A DNA stretch of 64,000 nucleotides from assembly GCA_002839315.1 (NCBI GenBank), contig PGXV01000005.1, forward strand, positions 1 to 64,000, written 5' to 3'. The notes beneath the pieces are model-generated. The model ran no database searches. It was not told the origin of the DNA and saw only the letters and a program-made list of their open reading frames with translations. This DNA is from Spirochaetae bacterium HGW-Spirochaetae-3. Its GTDB lineage: Bacteria; Spirochaetota; Spirochaetia; Treponematales; UBA12059. Positions within the stretch are counted from its first letter, which is position 1, and every line of letters starts with the position of its first letter. Below, piece by piece: positions 50,440-58,961 of the stretch. The translations under genes were made by a program, and so were the position numbers.

Positions 50440-51579
50440 CTATCGGCCCGCGTCGTCCAGCCAATCCTCGAGCCGCCGTAGCGCCTCGGGCATGTTCGCC
50501 CTGCCGAAGCCTATCCTGAAGTACGAACGGTCGTAATCGTAGTAGGCGCCGGGCAGTAAGAGCACCCCGGACTCGGCTACGAGGCGGTCGGCCAGCGCCT
50601 CGGCGTCCGAGCCGTCCGTCAGCCGCGGGAAGGCGATAGAACCGGCCAGGGGCGGAGTCCATCGGGCGAACGCCGACCGCCGCTCGAAGAAGCCGTCGAG
50701 GAGAGTCAGGTTCCCGGCGACTATTGCCCGGTTCCTCTCGGCTATGGCCTCCAGGTTCTTCACCGCTATCTCGGCCAGCGCCTCGCTCGGCGCCGACGAG
50801 CAGATCGAGTTGTAGTCCTTGACGACGGCGACGGCGTCGAGCACGTCGGCCCGTCGCGACGCCAGCCAGCCTATCCTCAGCCCCGCCAGGCCCGAGTGCT
50901 TGCTGAGCACGTCGAGAGCCACGCCGTTCTCGTAGACCTCGCAGACCGAGGGTAGCCGCGTGGCCTGGTCGCGCTCGATCCGCCTGTATACCTCGTCGAC
51001 GAGGAGCAGGGCGCCTGTCTTGCGCGCGTACGCTACGATAGCGTCGAATTCCCGCCTGGTCGGCAACGCCCCGGTAGGATTATGAGGCGCGTTAAGCACT
51101 ATCATCCTGGCGCCGTCGCCGCAGAGCCGCGGTAGCTCGTCCGGGTCGAGGAACCAGCGGGCGCGGCCGGCGCCGTCGACAGTTTCGCGTAGTTCCCAGG
51201 GTACGACCTCGCAGCCGAGCGACCTGGGAATCTCCGCGAGCGACTGATAGCACGGGTAGTTGACGACGACGCGGTCGCCTGCCTTCAGGGTCGCCAGATA
51301 CAGGTTGAGGATAGCCTCCTCGGCTCCCGAATGCACGAATACCGAGTCGGGCGCTAGCCCCGCGTAGTGATCCGCTATCGCCGCGCGCAGCGAAGGCGCG
51401 CCGCGCGTCTCGGTATAGCCGAGGCGCAGGTCGAGCAAACGGTCGATCGAGCCCTCGTCCATCGCCAGGAGCTCCCTGACGGGCAACGATTCGCAATCGG
51501 ATGAGCACAGAAGGTATTTCGCGCTGAACTCGTGCTTCGCGAAGAAGCGTTCCAGCGCGAACGGTACGAAGAAACTCAT
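50440..51579 (-). CDS. Class I/II pyridoxal-phosphate aminotransferase
   Basis: A 379-residue fold-type I enzyme. The cofactor Lys lies in LSKHSGLAGLRIGW (near residue 220), with NAPHNPTGALPTR, LLLVDEVYRRIE and GYTETRGAPSLRAAIADHYAG as family landmarks. It most resembles the aspartate/alanine aminotransferase-like group of small aminotransferases; the amino donor and acceptor cannot be told. ATG 51579 has AAAGGA upstream. It is divergent from a TetR-ABC exporter unit. Frame extends upstream to 51633 without a ribosome site. Confidence 0.85.
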   Translation of the reverse strand: MSFFVPFALERFFAKHEFSAKYLLCSSDCESLPVRELLAMDEGSIDRLLDLRLGYTETRGAPSLRAAIADHYAGLAPDSVFVHSGAEEAILNLYLATLKAGDRVVVNYPCYQSLAEIPRSLGCEVVPWELRETVDGAGRARWFLDPDELPRLCGDGARMIVLNAPHNPTGALPTRREFDAIVAYARKTGALLLVDEVYRRIERDQATRLPSVCEVYENGVALDVLSKHSGLAGLRIGWLASRRADVLDAVAVVKDYNSICSSAPSEALAEIAVKNLEAIAERNRAIVAGNLTLLDGFFERRSAFARWTPPLAGSIAFPRLTDGSDAEALADRLVAESGVLLLPGAYYDYDRSYFRIGFGRANMPEALRRLEDWLDDAGR

Positions 51580-51671
51580 GGTCGATCCTTTCCCGGCGCC
51601 CGCGTCCGCGCCAGCGGCCGCGCTACGCGCCATACGAATATACCATACGGCGCGGCCTTTCGATATCGGGC

Positions 51672-51727
51672 TTGACGTTCCTGAAATGAGTGGGTACTAT
51701 ATGACCGAATTGTATTAAATAGTCATA
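51672..51727 (+). promoter_or_regulatory. Promoter and operator of the tetR-ABC exporter operon
   Basis: TTGACG (51672-51677), a 17-nt spacer and TACTAT (51695-51700) precede the TetR gene at 51759. An inverted repeat TATGAC (51700-51705) / GTCATA (51722-51727) starts at the last base of the -10 and covers the start of transcription, a typical place for an autorepressor. Confidence 0.6.
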
Positions 51728-51758
51728 CACTGATCCTGGATCATGGCGAGGAGGTTCC

Positions 51759-52394
51759 ATGCCTACGGCATTCGACGAACGGGAACGGGAAGCCATCAAC
51801 GCGCGGCTCGTAAGCGCCGCCCTGGACGCGCTACGGCGCGGCGGGCTCGGCGCGGCCAGCGTGGCGGATCTGGCAGCCGCCGCCTCGATAGCCAAGGGTT
51901 CCTTCTATAGTTTCTACGCCTCCAAGGAAGAGCTGTTCATGGAGGCGCTCGAATCGATAGAGGGCGAGTATCGGGCCATCTTCGAATCGGCCGCGGATGG
52001 CGACGGTCCGCCGGCGGAACGACTACGCAAGGCGTTCCGGGCTGCCTTCGACCGCGTACGCGACGATCCGGCCGTACGCTCCATAGACGGCTCGACGATG
52101 GAGCGGCTCGTTAGGGCGCTACCTCCCGAGCGCGTGGCGCAGCACGTCGCGCGCGACGCCGCGGAGATGACGCGTATCTCGGCAGCCTGGCGGGCGGCCG
52201 GCCTGCTCCGGGCCGACGCCGGCGACGACGAGCTGGCCGGCGCCGGGTACGCGGTGTTCGGCGTATCGATGAGCCTGCGCGACCTGCCGGAGACGCTTCG
52301 GGAATCGACCGTGGACGTCATGGTACGCGGGCTCGCGCTGGCGTTGACCGAAGGCGGCGCCTCGGCGTCGAAAGGGAAAGGCAAGGGAAAATGA
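51759..52394 (+). CDS. TetR-family transcriptional regulator
   Basis: A 211-residue regulator. The helix-turn-helix spans residues 15-60 (ALRRGGLGAASVADLAAAASIAKGSFYSFYASKEELFMEAL). The C-terminal domain is helical and ends in a Lys/Gly-rich tail (SKGKGKGK). The stop overlaps the ABC ATPase start by 4 nt, so the regulator is co-transcribed with the exporter it probably controls. The operator candidate is at 51700-51727. Stop and start are ATGA. Confidence 0.9.
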   Translation: MPTAFDEREREAINARLVSAALDALRRGGLGAASVADLAAAASIAKGSFYSFYASKEELFMEALESIEGEYRAIFESAADGDGPPAERLRKAFRAAFDRVRDDPAVRSIDGSTMERLVRALPPERVAQHVARDAAEMTRISAAWRAAGLLRADAGDDELAGAGYAVFGVSMSLRDLPETLRESTVDVMVRGLALALTEGGASASKGKGKGK

Positions 52395-53245
52395 TACAGG
52401 TAGAGGCGCTCCGTTTCTCGTATCCGAGGTCGAAGAACGAGGCCGTCAGCGGGATAGACTTCACCGTCGGCCCGGGCGAGGTCTTCGGTTTCCTCGGCCC
52501 GAGCGGCGCCGGCAAGAGCACCACGCAGAAGATACTCCTGGGCTCGCTCCGCGGCTATTCCGGCCATGCCTCGGTATCCGGCGTCGAGTCGTCGAAGGCT
52601 AACGGCGCGTACAGGGCCGCGATCGGCGCCGCCTTCGAGTTCCCGTGCTTCTATCAGAAGCTCTCGGGCCTCGAGAACCTCGAGCTGTTCGCGTCGTTCT
52701 ACCCGGGTCCCAAGGACGACCCGCTCCCGCTCCTCGAGCGGCTCGGCCTAGCGGACGCCGCGAACAGGCGGGTGGGCGAGTATTCCAAGGGCATGAAGAT
52801 GCGCCTGAACCTCGCCCGCGCCGTGATACACAGGCCGAGGGCGCTGTTCCTGGACGAGCCGACGAGCGGCCTCGACCCGGCCAACGCGCGCGTCGTGCGC
52901 GATATCGTCAGGGAGCGGGCCGCCGACGGAGCCGCGGTCTTCCTGACGACCCACGACATGGCGGCCGCCGACGCGACCTGCGACCGCGTCGCGTTCCTGG
53001 TCGACGGGCGCATCGCCGCGTGCGACGCCCCCGACGCGCTCAAGCGCCGCTACGGCAAGCGGGCGGTCGTCGTCGACCGTTCCGGCGAACCGGACGGGGC
53101 GCGCGCCGAATTCCCCCTCGACGGGCTCGCCGACGACGAGGCGTTCCGCGCCGAGCTCAGGAAGCCCGGCGTCCTCGGCGTACGGACGCTCGACTCCAGC
53201 CTCGACGGCATCTTCCTCCGGCTGACCGGAAAGGAGCTGGCATGA
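52391..53245 (+). CDS. ABC-2 exporter ATP-binding protein
   Basis: A 284-residue ATPase: Walker A GPSGAGKSTTQKILLG, signature EYSKGMKMRLNLARAV (degenerate, as in many drug exporters of this type), Walker B ALFLDEPTSGLDP and H-loop TTHDMAAAD. It powers two small permeases encoded after it. The start overlaps the TetR stop and its own stop overlaps the next start (ATGA). The exported compound is unknown, most likely a toxic or membrane-active molecule given the TetR control. Confidence 0.9.
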   Translation: MIQVEALRFSYPRSKNEAVSGIDFTVGPGEVFGFLGPSGAGKSTTQKILLGSLRGYSGHASVSGVESSKANGAYRAAIGAAFEFPCFYQKLSGLENLELFASFYPGPKDDPLPLLERLGLADAANRRVGEYSKGMKMRLNLARAVIHRPRALFLDEPTSGLDPANARVVRDIVRERAADGAAVFLTTHDMAAADATCDRVAFLVDGRIAACDAPDALKRRYGKRAVVVDRSGEPDGARAEFPLDGLADDEAFRAELRKPGVLGVRTLDSSLDGIFLRLTGKELA

Positions 53246-53946
53246 ACTCGCGGTCGCTCGTCGCGAACGATTTCCGGCTGCTTTGGCGGCACGGCTTCGC
53301 GATAGCGTATATCGTCGTAGCCGCGCTCTACGCCGCCGTGCTGTCGGCGCTACCGAGGGCCTGGGCCGACGCGGCCCTGCCGGTCCTCGCATGGAGCGAC
53401 CCGGCGTTCTTCTGCTTCTTCTTCGCGGGGGCCAGCGTCTGCCTCGACCTGTCGCAGGGAACCTTCAGGGCCCTGTTCGCGTCTCCGCTGCGGCCGGCCG
53501 CCTACATGGTCGCCAAGGCGCTCAACCTCGGGCTGCTTTCGTTCGTCATGGCGGCCGCGGTATCGGCCTCCTCGCGCGGTTCCGACTTCAGGCTATGGCC
53601 GCTGGCCGCCGCCGCCATCGCGGGCGGGGCTCCCGCCGCGGTACTAGGGGCCGTCGCGGCGCTACGCCTCAGGAGCGTCAACCGCTTCATGATAGGCTCC
53701 GTCCCGTTGTTCCTGCTACTCGCGTTGCCGGCGGCGGAATACGCCGCGGGTCCGTACCTGCCCGCGTGGTTCTCGGCGTTGGCGCGCCTGACGCCCGCCG
53801 ACGGCTCGCTGCGGTTCGCCCGGGCGGCGTACTCGGCCGTGCCGTGGACCGACCTGGCCGCGGGAGCGGCGTCCGCCGTCGCGTGGACCGCGGGCGCGTC
53901 CGCGCTGGCGCTGGGACCCGCGGTACGCGCCGCGAGAGGAGACTGA
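53242..53946 (+). CDS. ABC exporter permease subunit
   Basis: A 234-residue membrane protein of about six helices, rich in Ala and Leu. The sequence DLSQGTFRALFASPLRPAAYMVAKALNLGLLSF near residues 65-97 resembles ABC-2 permeases. I see no more specific family. Start 53242 overlaps the ATPase stop by 4 nt. It is the third gene of the operon. Confidence 0.78.
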   Translation: MNSRSLVANDFRLLWRHGFAIAYIVVAALYAAVLSALPRAWADAALPVLAWSDPAFFCFFFAGASVCLDLSQGTFRALFASPLRPAAYMVAKALNLGLLSFVMAAAVSASSRGSDFRLWPLAAAAIAGGAPAAVLGAVAALRLRSVNRFMIGSVPLFLLLALPAAEYAAGPYLPAWFSALARLTPADGSLRFARAAYSAVPWTDLAAGAASAVAWTAGASALALGPAVRAARGD

Positions 53947-53947
53947 C

Positions 53948-54664
53948 ATGAGAACGAACGCCATGCGGCTCGCGGCGGCCGATGTCCGCCTCGTCGTCCG
54001 CGATCCCTTGCTGCTCTTGATGCCGTTCGTACCGTTCCTCGCGGCCGCGGCGCTCCGTTTCATACTCCCGCCCCTGGCGGCCTTCATAGAGGGCGCTACC
54101 CGTTTCCGCCTGCTCGACTACGCGACGCTGATACGGGTCGTGCTCGTGCTGTTCCCCGGGACGTTCTACGGCATGATAGCGGGATTCCTGCTGCTCGACG
54201 ACAGGGACGACGGCGTTTCGTCCTACTGGGGCGCGACGCCCGTCGGCAGGTCCGGCTACCTGGCGGTCAGGCTCGCGCTGTTCTCGGTCGCGGCCTTCGT
54301 CGCCGGCCTCGCGGTCGGCCCCGTCTTCGGGCTCGGCGGCCTGCCCCCGCTCCGCGGCGCGGCCGTCGCCTTGATAGGCGCCGGCCAGGTCGGGTTCTTC
54401 GCGCTGTTCCTCGCGGCGTTCGCGGCCGACAAGGTCGAGGGCCTGGCCGTACTCAAGGCCATGAGCGGGCTGGACCTAGCCCCGCTGGCCGTGCTACTGC
54501 CGCTGCCCGTCCGCGCGGTCGCCTGGCCGTTCCCGCAGTATTGGGCCGCCGAGGCGGCGCTCGGCCGGTTCGCCCGGCCGCTTCCGGCCCTGCTGCTCGG
54601 CGTCGTCGCGAGCGCCGTATGGATAGCGGCCCTCGCCGCGCGGTACCGGCGTCGAGTCGATTAA
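53948..54664 (+). CDS. ABC exporter permease subunit, second
   Basis: A 238-residue membrane protein of about six helices, with FLLLDDRDDGVSSYWGATPVGRSGYLAVRLALFS near residues 80-113, a motif shared by ABC-2 type permeases of the fluoroquinolone-exporter group. It starts 2 bases after the preceding stop. With the previous permease and the ATPase it would complete a heterodimeric exporter. Confidence 0.78.
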   Translation: MRTNAMRLAAADVRLVVRDPLLLLMPFVPFLAAAALRFILPPLAAFIEGATRFRLLDYATLIRVVLVLFPGTFYGMIAGFLLLDDRDDGVSSYWGATPVGRSGYLAVRLALFSVAAFVAGLAVGPVFGLGGLPPLRGAAVALIGAGQVGFFALFLAAFAADKVEGLAVLKAMSGLDLAPLAVLLPLPVRAVAWPFPQYWAAEAALGRFARPLPALLLGVVASAVWIAALAARYRRRVD

Positions 54665-54702
54665 GGGTCGTACCTAAATCGAGTAGAGTGGTCCGCTCCC
54701 CA

Positions 54703-54731
54703 TTGTCGATGCGGGCGCTTTCTACTATACA
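54703..54731 (+). promoter_or_regulatory. Leaderless promoter of MATE gene
   Basis: TTGTCG (54703-54708), a 17-nt spacer and TATACA (54726-54731) stand 6 nt before the ATG at 54738. No Shine-Dalgarno sequence is present. Confidence 0.65.
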
Positions 54732-54737
54732 GATGTT

Positions 54738-56135
54738 ATGAACAGTATGCCGATGCGCCGCTCCCTTTTCGGGCCGGCGAGCTTCTATCGAGAGGTCCTC
54801 GCCGTAGCGCTTCCCGTGATGGCGCAGCAGGCCATCCAGAGTCTCGTGTCGCTCATAGACAATTTCATGGTTGCCGGCCTCGGCGACGCCAAGATGGCCG
54901 GCGTCAACGTAGCCAATCAGGTCAACTTCGTATACCTCGTCATCATGATGACCCTATCGAGCGCGGGCGGCATATACATGTCGCAGTACCGCGGCGCCGG
55001 CGACGAGGAGGGCATGCGCCAGGCGTACCGCTTCAAGGCAATCACGACGATGGGCCTGTCGGCGCTGTACTTCGCGGTGTGCCAGACGATACCGGCCGCG
55101 CTCATAACGGTGATGACCCAGGGCAACGCGGCCCAGGCCGAGATCGTCGCCCACGGGGCGGCCTACCTGCGCGTCGTATCGTGGATGTTCATCCCGATGG
55201 GCCTGTCGCAGTCCATCGGCGCCGCCTTCAGGGAGATAGGAAAGCCCAACGCGCCGCTGGTCATATCGGTGTGCGCGACGCTTATCAATACGTTCTTCAA
55301 CTGGGTGCTCATCTACGGGAACCTCGGCGCGCCGAGGCTCGAGATATCGGGCGCCGCCATAGCGACGAACATCGCGCGCGGCGTCGAGGTCGTGGCGTTC
55401 GTCGTCTACGCCCACTCCGGCAAGGCCCCGTTCTACGTACCGCTCTCGAAGCTGCTCAAGGCCAGGTGGTCGCTGTTCCGCGAGATCCTGGGCAAGTCCA
55501 GCCTGATGCTGCTGTCAGAGACGAGCTGGGTGGTATCCGAGACGGTGACGACGGCCCTATACAACGGCCGCGGCGGGGCCGAGGTCGTCGCCGGCATGTC
55601 GGCCGGCTGGGCCATAGCCAATATCTTCTTCCTCGTCTTCACCGGCATCCACGTGTCCACCGGCGTCGTCGTCGGCGGCCTCCTGGGCGCGGACAGGCTG
55701 GACGAGGCCCGAGTCAGGGCGCGGTGGATCATGAGCGGCTCGGTGGTCGCGGGAACGGCCCTGGCGCTGCTGCAGGTAGCGAGCATAGCTGCCGTCCCCT
55801 TCGTGTTCATGAACCTGACGAAGGACGCCACCAAGGTGACGGGCGGTCTCCTCCTGGTCATATCCCTGTACCTGCCGCTATGGAGCCTGCTCAACGCCCA
55901 GTTCGCGGTGTCCAGGGCCGGCGGCGACACGATGATGGGCGTCGTCGTCGACGTCGGCGTTACCTACGCGCTGTTCATCCCGGGAGCCTTCGCGCTGGCC
56001 TTCCTGACGCCTATCGGCCCCGTGGCTATGTACGCCATCGTCAAGCTCACCGACTTCGCCAAGTGGTTCATCGCCCACCGGTGGCTCAAAAAGGAGCGCT
56101 GGCTCAAGAACCTGGCCGCGCCCGTCGCGCCGTAG
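54738..56135 (+). CDS. MATE-family efflux transporter
   Basis: A 465-residue, twelve-helix transporter of the MATE family, the second in the window. SLIDNFMVAGLGDAKMAGVNVANQVNF (residues 35-61) is the family block in helices 1-2, and the halves are related. It is not closely similar to the MATE at 9643-10998. It exports a cationic compound in exchange for Na+ or H+; substrate unknown. It stands alone after the ABC exporter operon, with its own promoter. Confidence 0.9.
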   Translation: MNSMPMRRSLFGPASFYREVLAVALPVMAQQAIQSLVSLIDNFMVAGLGDAKMAGVNVANQVNFVYLVIMMTLSSAGGIYMSQYRGAGDEEGMRQAYRFKAITTMGLSALYFAVCQTIPAALITVMTQGNAAQAEIVAHGAAYLRVVSWMFIPMGLSQSIGAAFREIGKPNAPLVISVCATLINTFFNWVLIYGNLGAPRLEISGAAIATNIARGVEVVAFVVYAHSGKAPFYVPLSKLLKARWSLFREILGKSSLMLLSETSWVVSETVTTALYNGRGGAEVVAGMSAGWAIANIFFLVFTGIHVSTGVVVGGLLGADRLDEARVRARWIMSGSVVAGTALALLQVASIAAVPFVFMNLTKDATKVTGGLLLVISLYLPLWSLLNAQFAVSRAGGDTMMGVVVDVGVTYALFIPGAFALAFLTPIGPVAMYAIVKLTDFAKWFIAHRWLKKERWLKNLAAPVAP

Positions 56136-56204
56136 GCGGGAGCCTAGACAAAAGGGAATAAAATAGTTACATTACTGAATCTTTTATTAATTATCGGAGG
56201 AATA

Positions 56205-56813
56205 ATGAAAAAGCTTTTCTTGTCGTTGATCGTCGCCTGTACGCTCGTCGGTGCGGCTGCCGCCCAGGAGTATATGAGCATCGGACTCGGCTACGCGTCC
56301 GATACGTATAACTGGACTTATTTGGGCGAAGACCAGTCGTATAATTTTCAGTCTCTAGGTATCGTTGTCGAAGGATTTTCCGGCGATCCTCTGGGGTTGT
56401 ATTCTGCGGTTTCGATAGGAGCCATTACGAAAGGCACAGGGAAAAGCGGGGCGGTTTCAGCTGATTTCTCTTTTACTCCATATGAGCTGAAGGTGCATTT
56501 CGATGCCCTGTTAGGTCTCGGATACCGTTTCATCTCCGGTGATTTTGACCTTATCCTCGCGGGCGGAGTCGGTTTCGCATCTACCTACCTAATCCCGTCT
56601 GATGACTATGCCTATTATTACAATTCCATTACTTATATGACTTTGGGGCCGGGAGCGACGGTATCAGCCGCGTATAACCTCTCGCCTAAAACCGCGCTTT
56701 ATGCCTCGATGCGGGGTTTTTACGGTGTGGCTCAGATTACTGAATACGTTAGCACCTTTACGAATTCCGTCGTCATCTCTCCCTCCGCCGGGCTCAGGAT
56801 CAAGATCCGCTAA
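56205..56813 (+). CDS. Predicted outer-membrane beta-barrel protein
   Basis: A 202-residue exported protein with a signal peptide (MKKLFLSLIVACTLVGAAAAQ). The mature part alternates hydrophobic and polar residues in amphipathic strands rich in Tyr, Gly and Ser, and ends in SAGLRIKIR, a pattern of small outer-membrane barrels. I do not recognise a specific family. The gene is clearly less GC-rich than its neighbours. It has GGAGGA upstream, and its own terminator at 56846, so it is a single-gene unit. Confidence 0.7.
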   Translation: MKKLFLSLIVACTLVGAAAAQEYMSIGLGYASDTYNWTYLGEDQSYNFQSLGIVVEGFSGDPLGLYSAVSIGAITKGTGKSGAVSADFSFTPYELKVHFDALLGLGYRFISGDFDLILAGGVGFASTYLIPSDDYAYYYNSITYMTLGPGATVSAAYNLSPKTALYASMRGFYGVAQITEYVSTFTNSVVISPSAGLRIKIR

Positions 56814-56845
56814 GTCGTCGGTTATACCTGCCGTTCTTCTAGGAG

Positions 56846-56874
56846 CCGCCCTCGGTCGAGGGCGGTCTTTTTTT
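56846..56874 (+). terminator. Intrinsic terminator
   Basis: An 8-bp GC stem CCGCCCTC/GAGGGCGG (56846-56853, 56858-56865) followed by TCTTTTTTT is the clearest Rho-independent terminator in the window. Confidence 0.92.
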
Positions 56875-56912
56875 GTCTCTTCTACGCCGAATTCTTCTTC
56901 AAGAATAATTTA

Positions 56913-56941
56913 TTGACAGGATAATAAATTCTCAATATGCT
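56913..56941 (+). promoter_or_regulatory. Promoter of the cysteine desulfidase operon
   Basis: TTGACA (56913-56918), exactly 17 nt, then TATGCT (56936-56941), in an AT-rich stretch ahead of the PAS/HTH regulator at 56992. Confidence 0.8.
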
Positions 56942-56991
56942 TTACGCATCGCTACGCGAAGGCGTTCTCGCGCGCGATCGGAGCCGTGACG

Positions 56992-57636
56992 ATGAATCCC
57001 TATCTACAGCGCTTCCTTCCCATGGTCGACTTCCTCGCCGAGGTGCTCGGCAAGGACGCCGAGATCGTCCTGCACGACGTGCTGGACATAGACAAGTCCA
57101 TCGTGGCCATACGCAACAGCCATATCAGCGGCCGCGAGGTCGGATCGCCCGCTACCAACCTCGTGCTCAGGATCCTCAAGGACGGGAAGCCCGACGACAG
57201 GGATTTCCTGTCCAACTATCGCGGACTGTCCGCGTCCGGCAAGGCGCTCAAGTCGTCGACCTTCTTCATACGCGACGAGAAGCGCCGCGTAGTCGGCCTC
57301 CTGTGCGTCAATGTGGACAACGAGAAATTCGTCCAGTTCCGCTCGTATCTCGACGCCATCATACAGCTGCCCGAGGAGGCGGACGGGGAGAGGACGGTCG
57401 AGCGCTTCAGCCGGACGGTCGAGAGCCTGTCCTCGGACAGCATAGAGAACGTTATCGGCGAGGTCGGCATAGCCCCGGAGCGCATGTCTCCCGAGGAGAA
57501 GATGGATATCGTCAAACGACTGAGCGACGAGGGCGTATTCCTGCTGAAGGGCTCCGTAGGCAAGGTCGCGAGCCGGTTGAAGGTCTCGGAGGCTACGGCC
57601 TACCGGTACCTCAATACCGTGAAGAAAGATTCCTGA
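56992..57636 (+). CDS. YheO-like PAS/HTH transcriptional regulator
   Basis: A 214-residue regulator with an N-terminal PAS-like YheO domain (VLGKDAEIVLHDVLDIDKSIVAIRNSHISGREVGSPATNLVL) and a C-terminal HTH_22 domain (LKGSVGKVASRLKVSEATAYRYLNTVKK). Such proteins commonly sense small metabolites and sit next to amino-acid or sulfur-compound genes. It is 7 nt before the cysteine desulfidase gene, so it probably senses cysteine or its breakdown products and controls the operon. ATG 56992 follows GGAG; a GTG at 56986 is also possible. Confidence 0.87.
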   Translation: MNPYLQRFLPMVDFLAEVLGKDAEIVLHDVLDIDKSIVAIRNSHISGREVGSPATNLVLRILKDGKPDDRDFLSNYRGLSASGKALKSSTFFIRDEKRRVVGLLCVNVDNEKFVQFRSYLDAIIQLPEEADGERTVERFSRTVESLSSDSIENVIGEVGIAPERMSPEEKMDIVKRLSDEGVFLLKGSVGKVASRLKVSEATAYRYLNTVKKDS

Positions 57637-57643
57637 GGTGCAT

Positions 57644-58957
57644 ATGAACGAGAATGCGGACGTGGCCTGTATCCTGGACATCCTCAAGGCCGAGATGGTT
57701 CTGGCCACGGGCTGCACCGAGCCGGCCGCGATAGCCTTCGTCTCGGCGGTGGCCGCCGGGCACCTGAACGGCGAGCGGGCGGAGGGTATAACGGTCCGCG
57801 CCAGCGGGAATATGCTGAAGAACGCGATGGCGGCGGGAATCCCGGGGACGCCGTACACGGGCGTCGCCTACGCGGCCGCGATCGGCGCCTCCGGCGGAGA
57901 CGCGGATGCGAAGCTTCAGGTGTTCGACCATATCGCTCCGGAGGCCTTTACGGCCGCAGAGGCCATGGTAAACGGCGGCGACGTCGAGATCTTCCTGGCT
58001 GATCAGCTGGAGAAGCTATACGTCGACGTGACGCTGCGCGGCCCGACGCATACTGCCCGGGCGGTGATCTCCGGATCGCACACCAACGTCTCGCTTATAG
58101 AGGAGGACGGCCGGCTCGTCTTCGGCGGAGGGCCCGCGCCGGGGGGAGCGGAGCGCGTCGACGACGGCCTGACCGAGAAGGAATCGAGCCTGTCGGTCAG
58201 GCGCATCTTCGAATTCGTATCTGGCCTCGACCCGAGCTGGAGCGGGCTCCGGATTATCCGGGACAGCATAGCGATCAATAGCGCTATATCCGAGGAGGGT
58301 CTCAAGAACGATTACGGCCTGATGATAGGTAAGATGATGCTGCGCGACCTCGAGTCGGGCGTCGCTTGCGATGATATGATCGGCCGCGCCGTACGCGCGA
58401 CGACCGCGGGAGCCGACGCGAGGATGGCGGGCGCTCCTTTCCCCGTGATATCGAATTCCGGTAGCGGCAACCAGGGCATCACGGCGACCATGCCCGTCGT
58501 CGAGGTCGCCGCATGGTTGGAATCGGGCGACGATAGGCTGATCAGGGCCGTAACCTTAAGCAACCTGATCGCCATCTACATCAAGTCGCGGTTCGGCAAG
58601 CTCTCGGCCCTGTGCGGTGCGACCGTAGCGGCCACCGGCGCCGCGTGCGGCGTCGCGTACCTGCTGGGCGGCGACCTGCGGGCCATAGAGTCGGCGATCC
58701 AGAACATGGTCGGCAACGTCAGCGGCATGATATGCGACGGTGCCAAGGCCGACTGCGCGCTCAAGATCTACAGCTGTACGCACGCAGCGATGCAGGCGGC
58801 GATCATGGCCTCCCACGGGATGCGCGTTCAGAAGACCGACGGTATCAACGACGAGGACGTGGAGAAGTCCATAGCCAACTTCGCCGCGCTGAGCTCGGGA
58901 TCGGGCGCGATGGACGCGATGATCCTGGATATGATGCTGAGCAAGGACAGAAAGTAG
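57644..58957 (+). CDS. cyuA: L-cysteine desulfidase (CyuA/UPF0597 family)
   Basis: Breaks L-cysteine into pyruvate, ammonia and hydrogen sulfide, using an oxygen-sensitive iron-sulfur cluster. The 437-residue protein has ATGCTEPAAIAF near the N-terminus and the late Cys-bearing blocks LCGATVAATGAACGVAYLLGG and GMICDGAKADCALKIYS, the expected cluster and active-site residues of UPF0597/serine-dehydratase-like enzymes. NSGSGNQGI in the centre is another family block. ATG 57644 has GAGG upstream. It is in an operon with the PAS/HTH gene. Confidence 0.88.
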   Translation: MNENADVACILDILKAEMVLATGCTEPAAIAFVSAVAAGHLNGERAEGITVRASGNMLKNAMAAGIPGTPYTGVAYAAAIGASGGDADAKLQVFDHIAPEAFTAAEAMVNGGDVEIFLADQLEKLYVDVTLRGPTHTARAVISGSHTNVSLIEEDGRLVFGGGPAPGGAERVDDGLTEKESSLSVRRIFEFVSGLDPSWSGLRIIRDSIAINSAISEEGLKNDYGLMIGKMMLRDLESGVACDDMIGRAVRATTAGADARMAGAPFPVISNSGSGNQGITATMPVVEVAAWLESGDDRLIRAVTLSNLIAIYIKSRFGKLSALCGATVAATGAACGVAYLLGGDLRAIESAIQNMVGNVSGMICDGAKADCALKIYSCTHAAMQAAIMASHGMRVQKTDGINDEDVEKSIANFAALSSGSGAMDAMILDMMLSKDRK

Positions 58958-58961
58958 CGTC

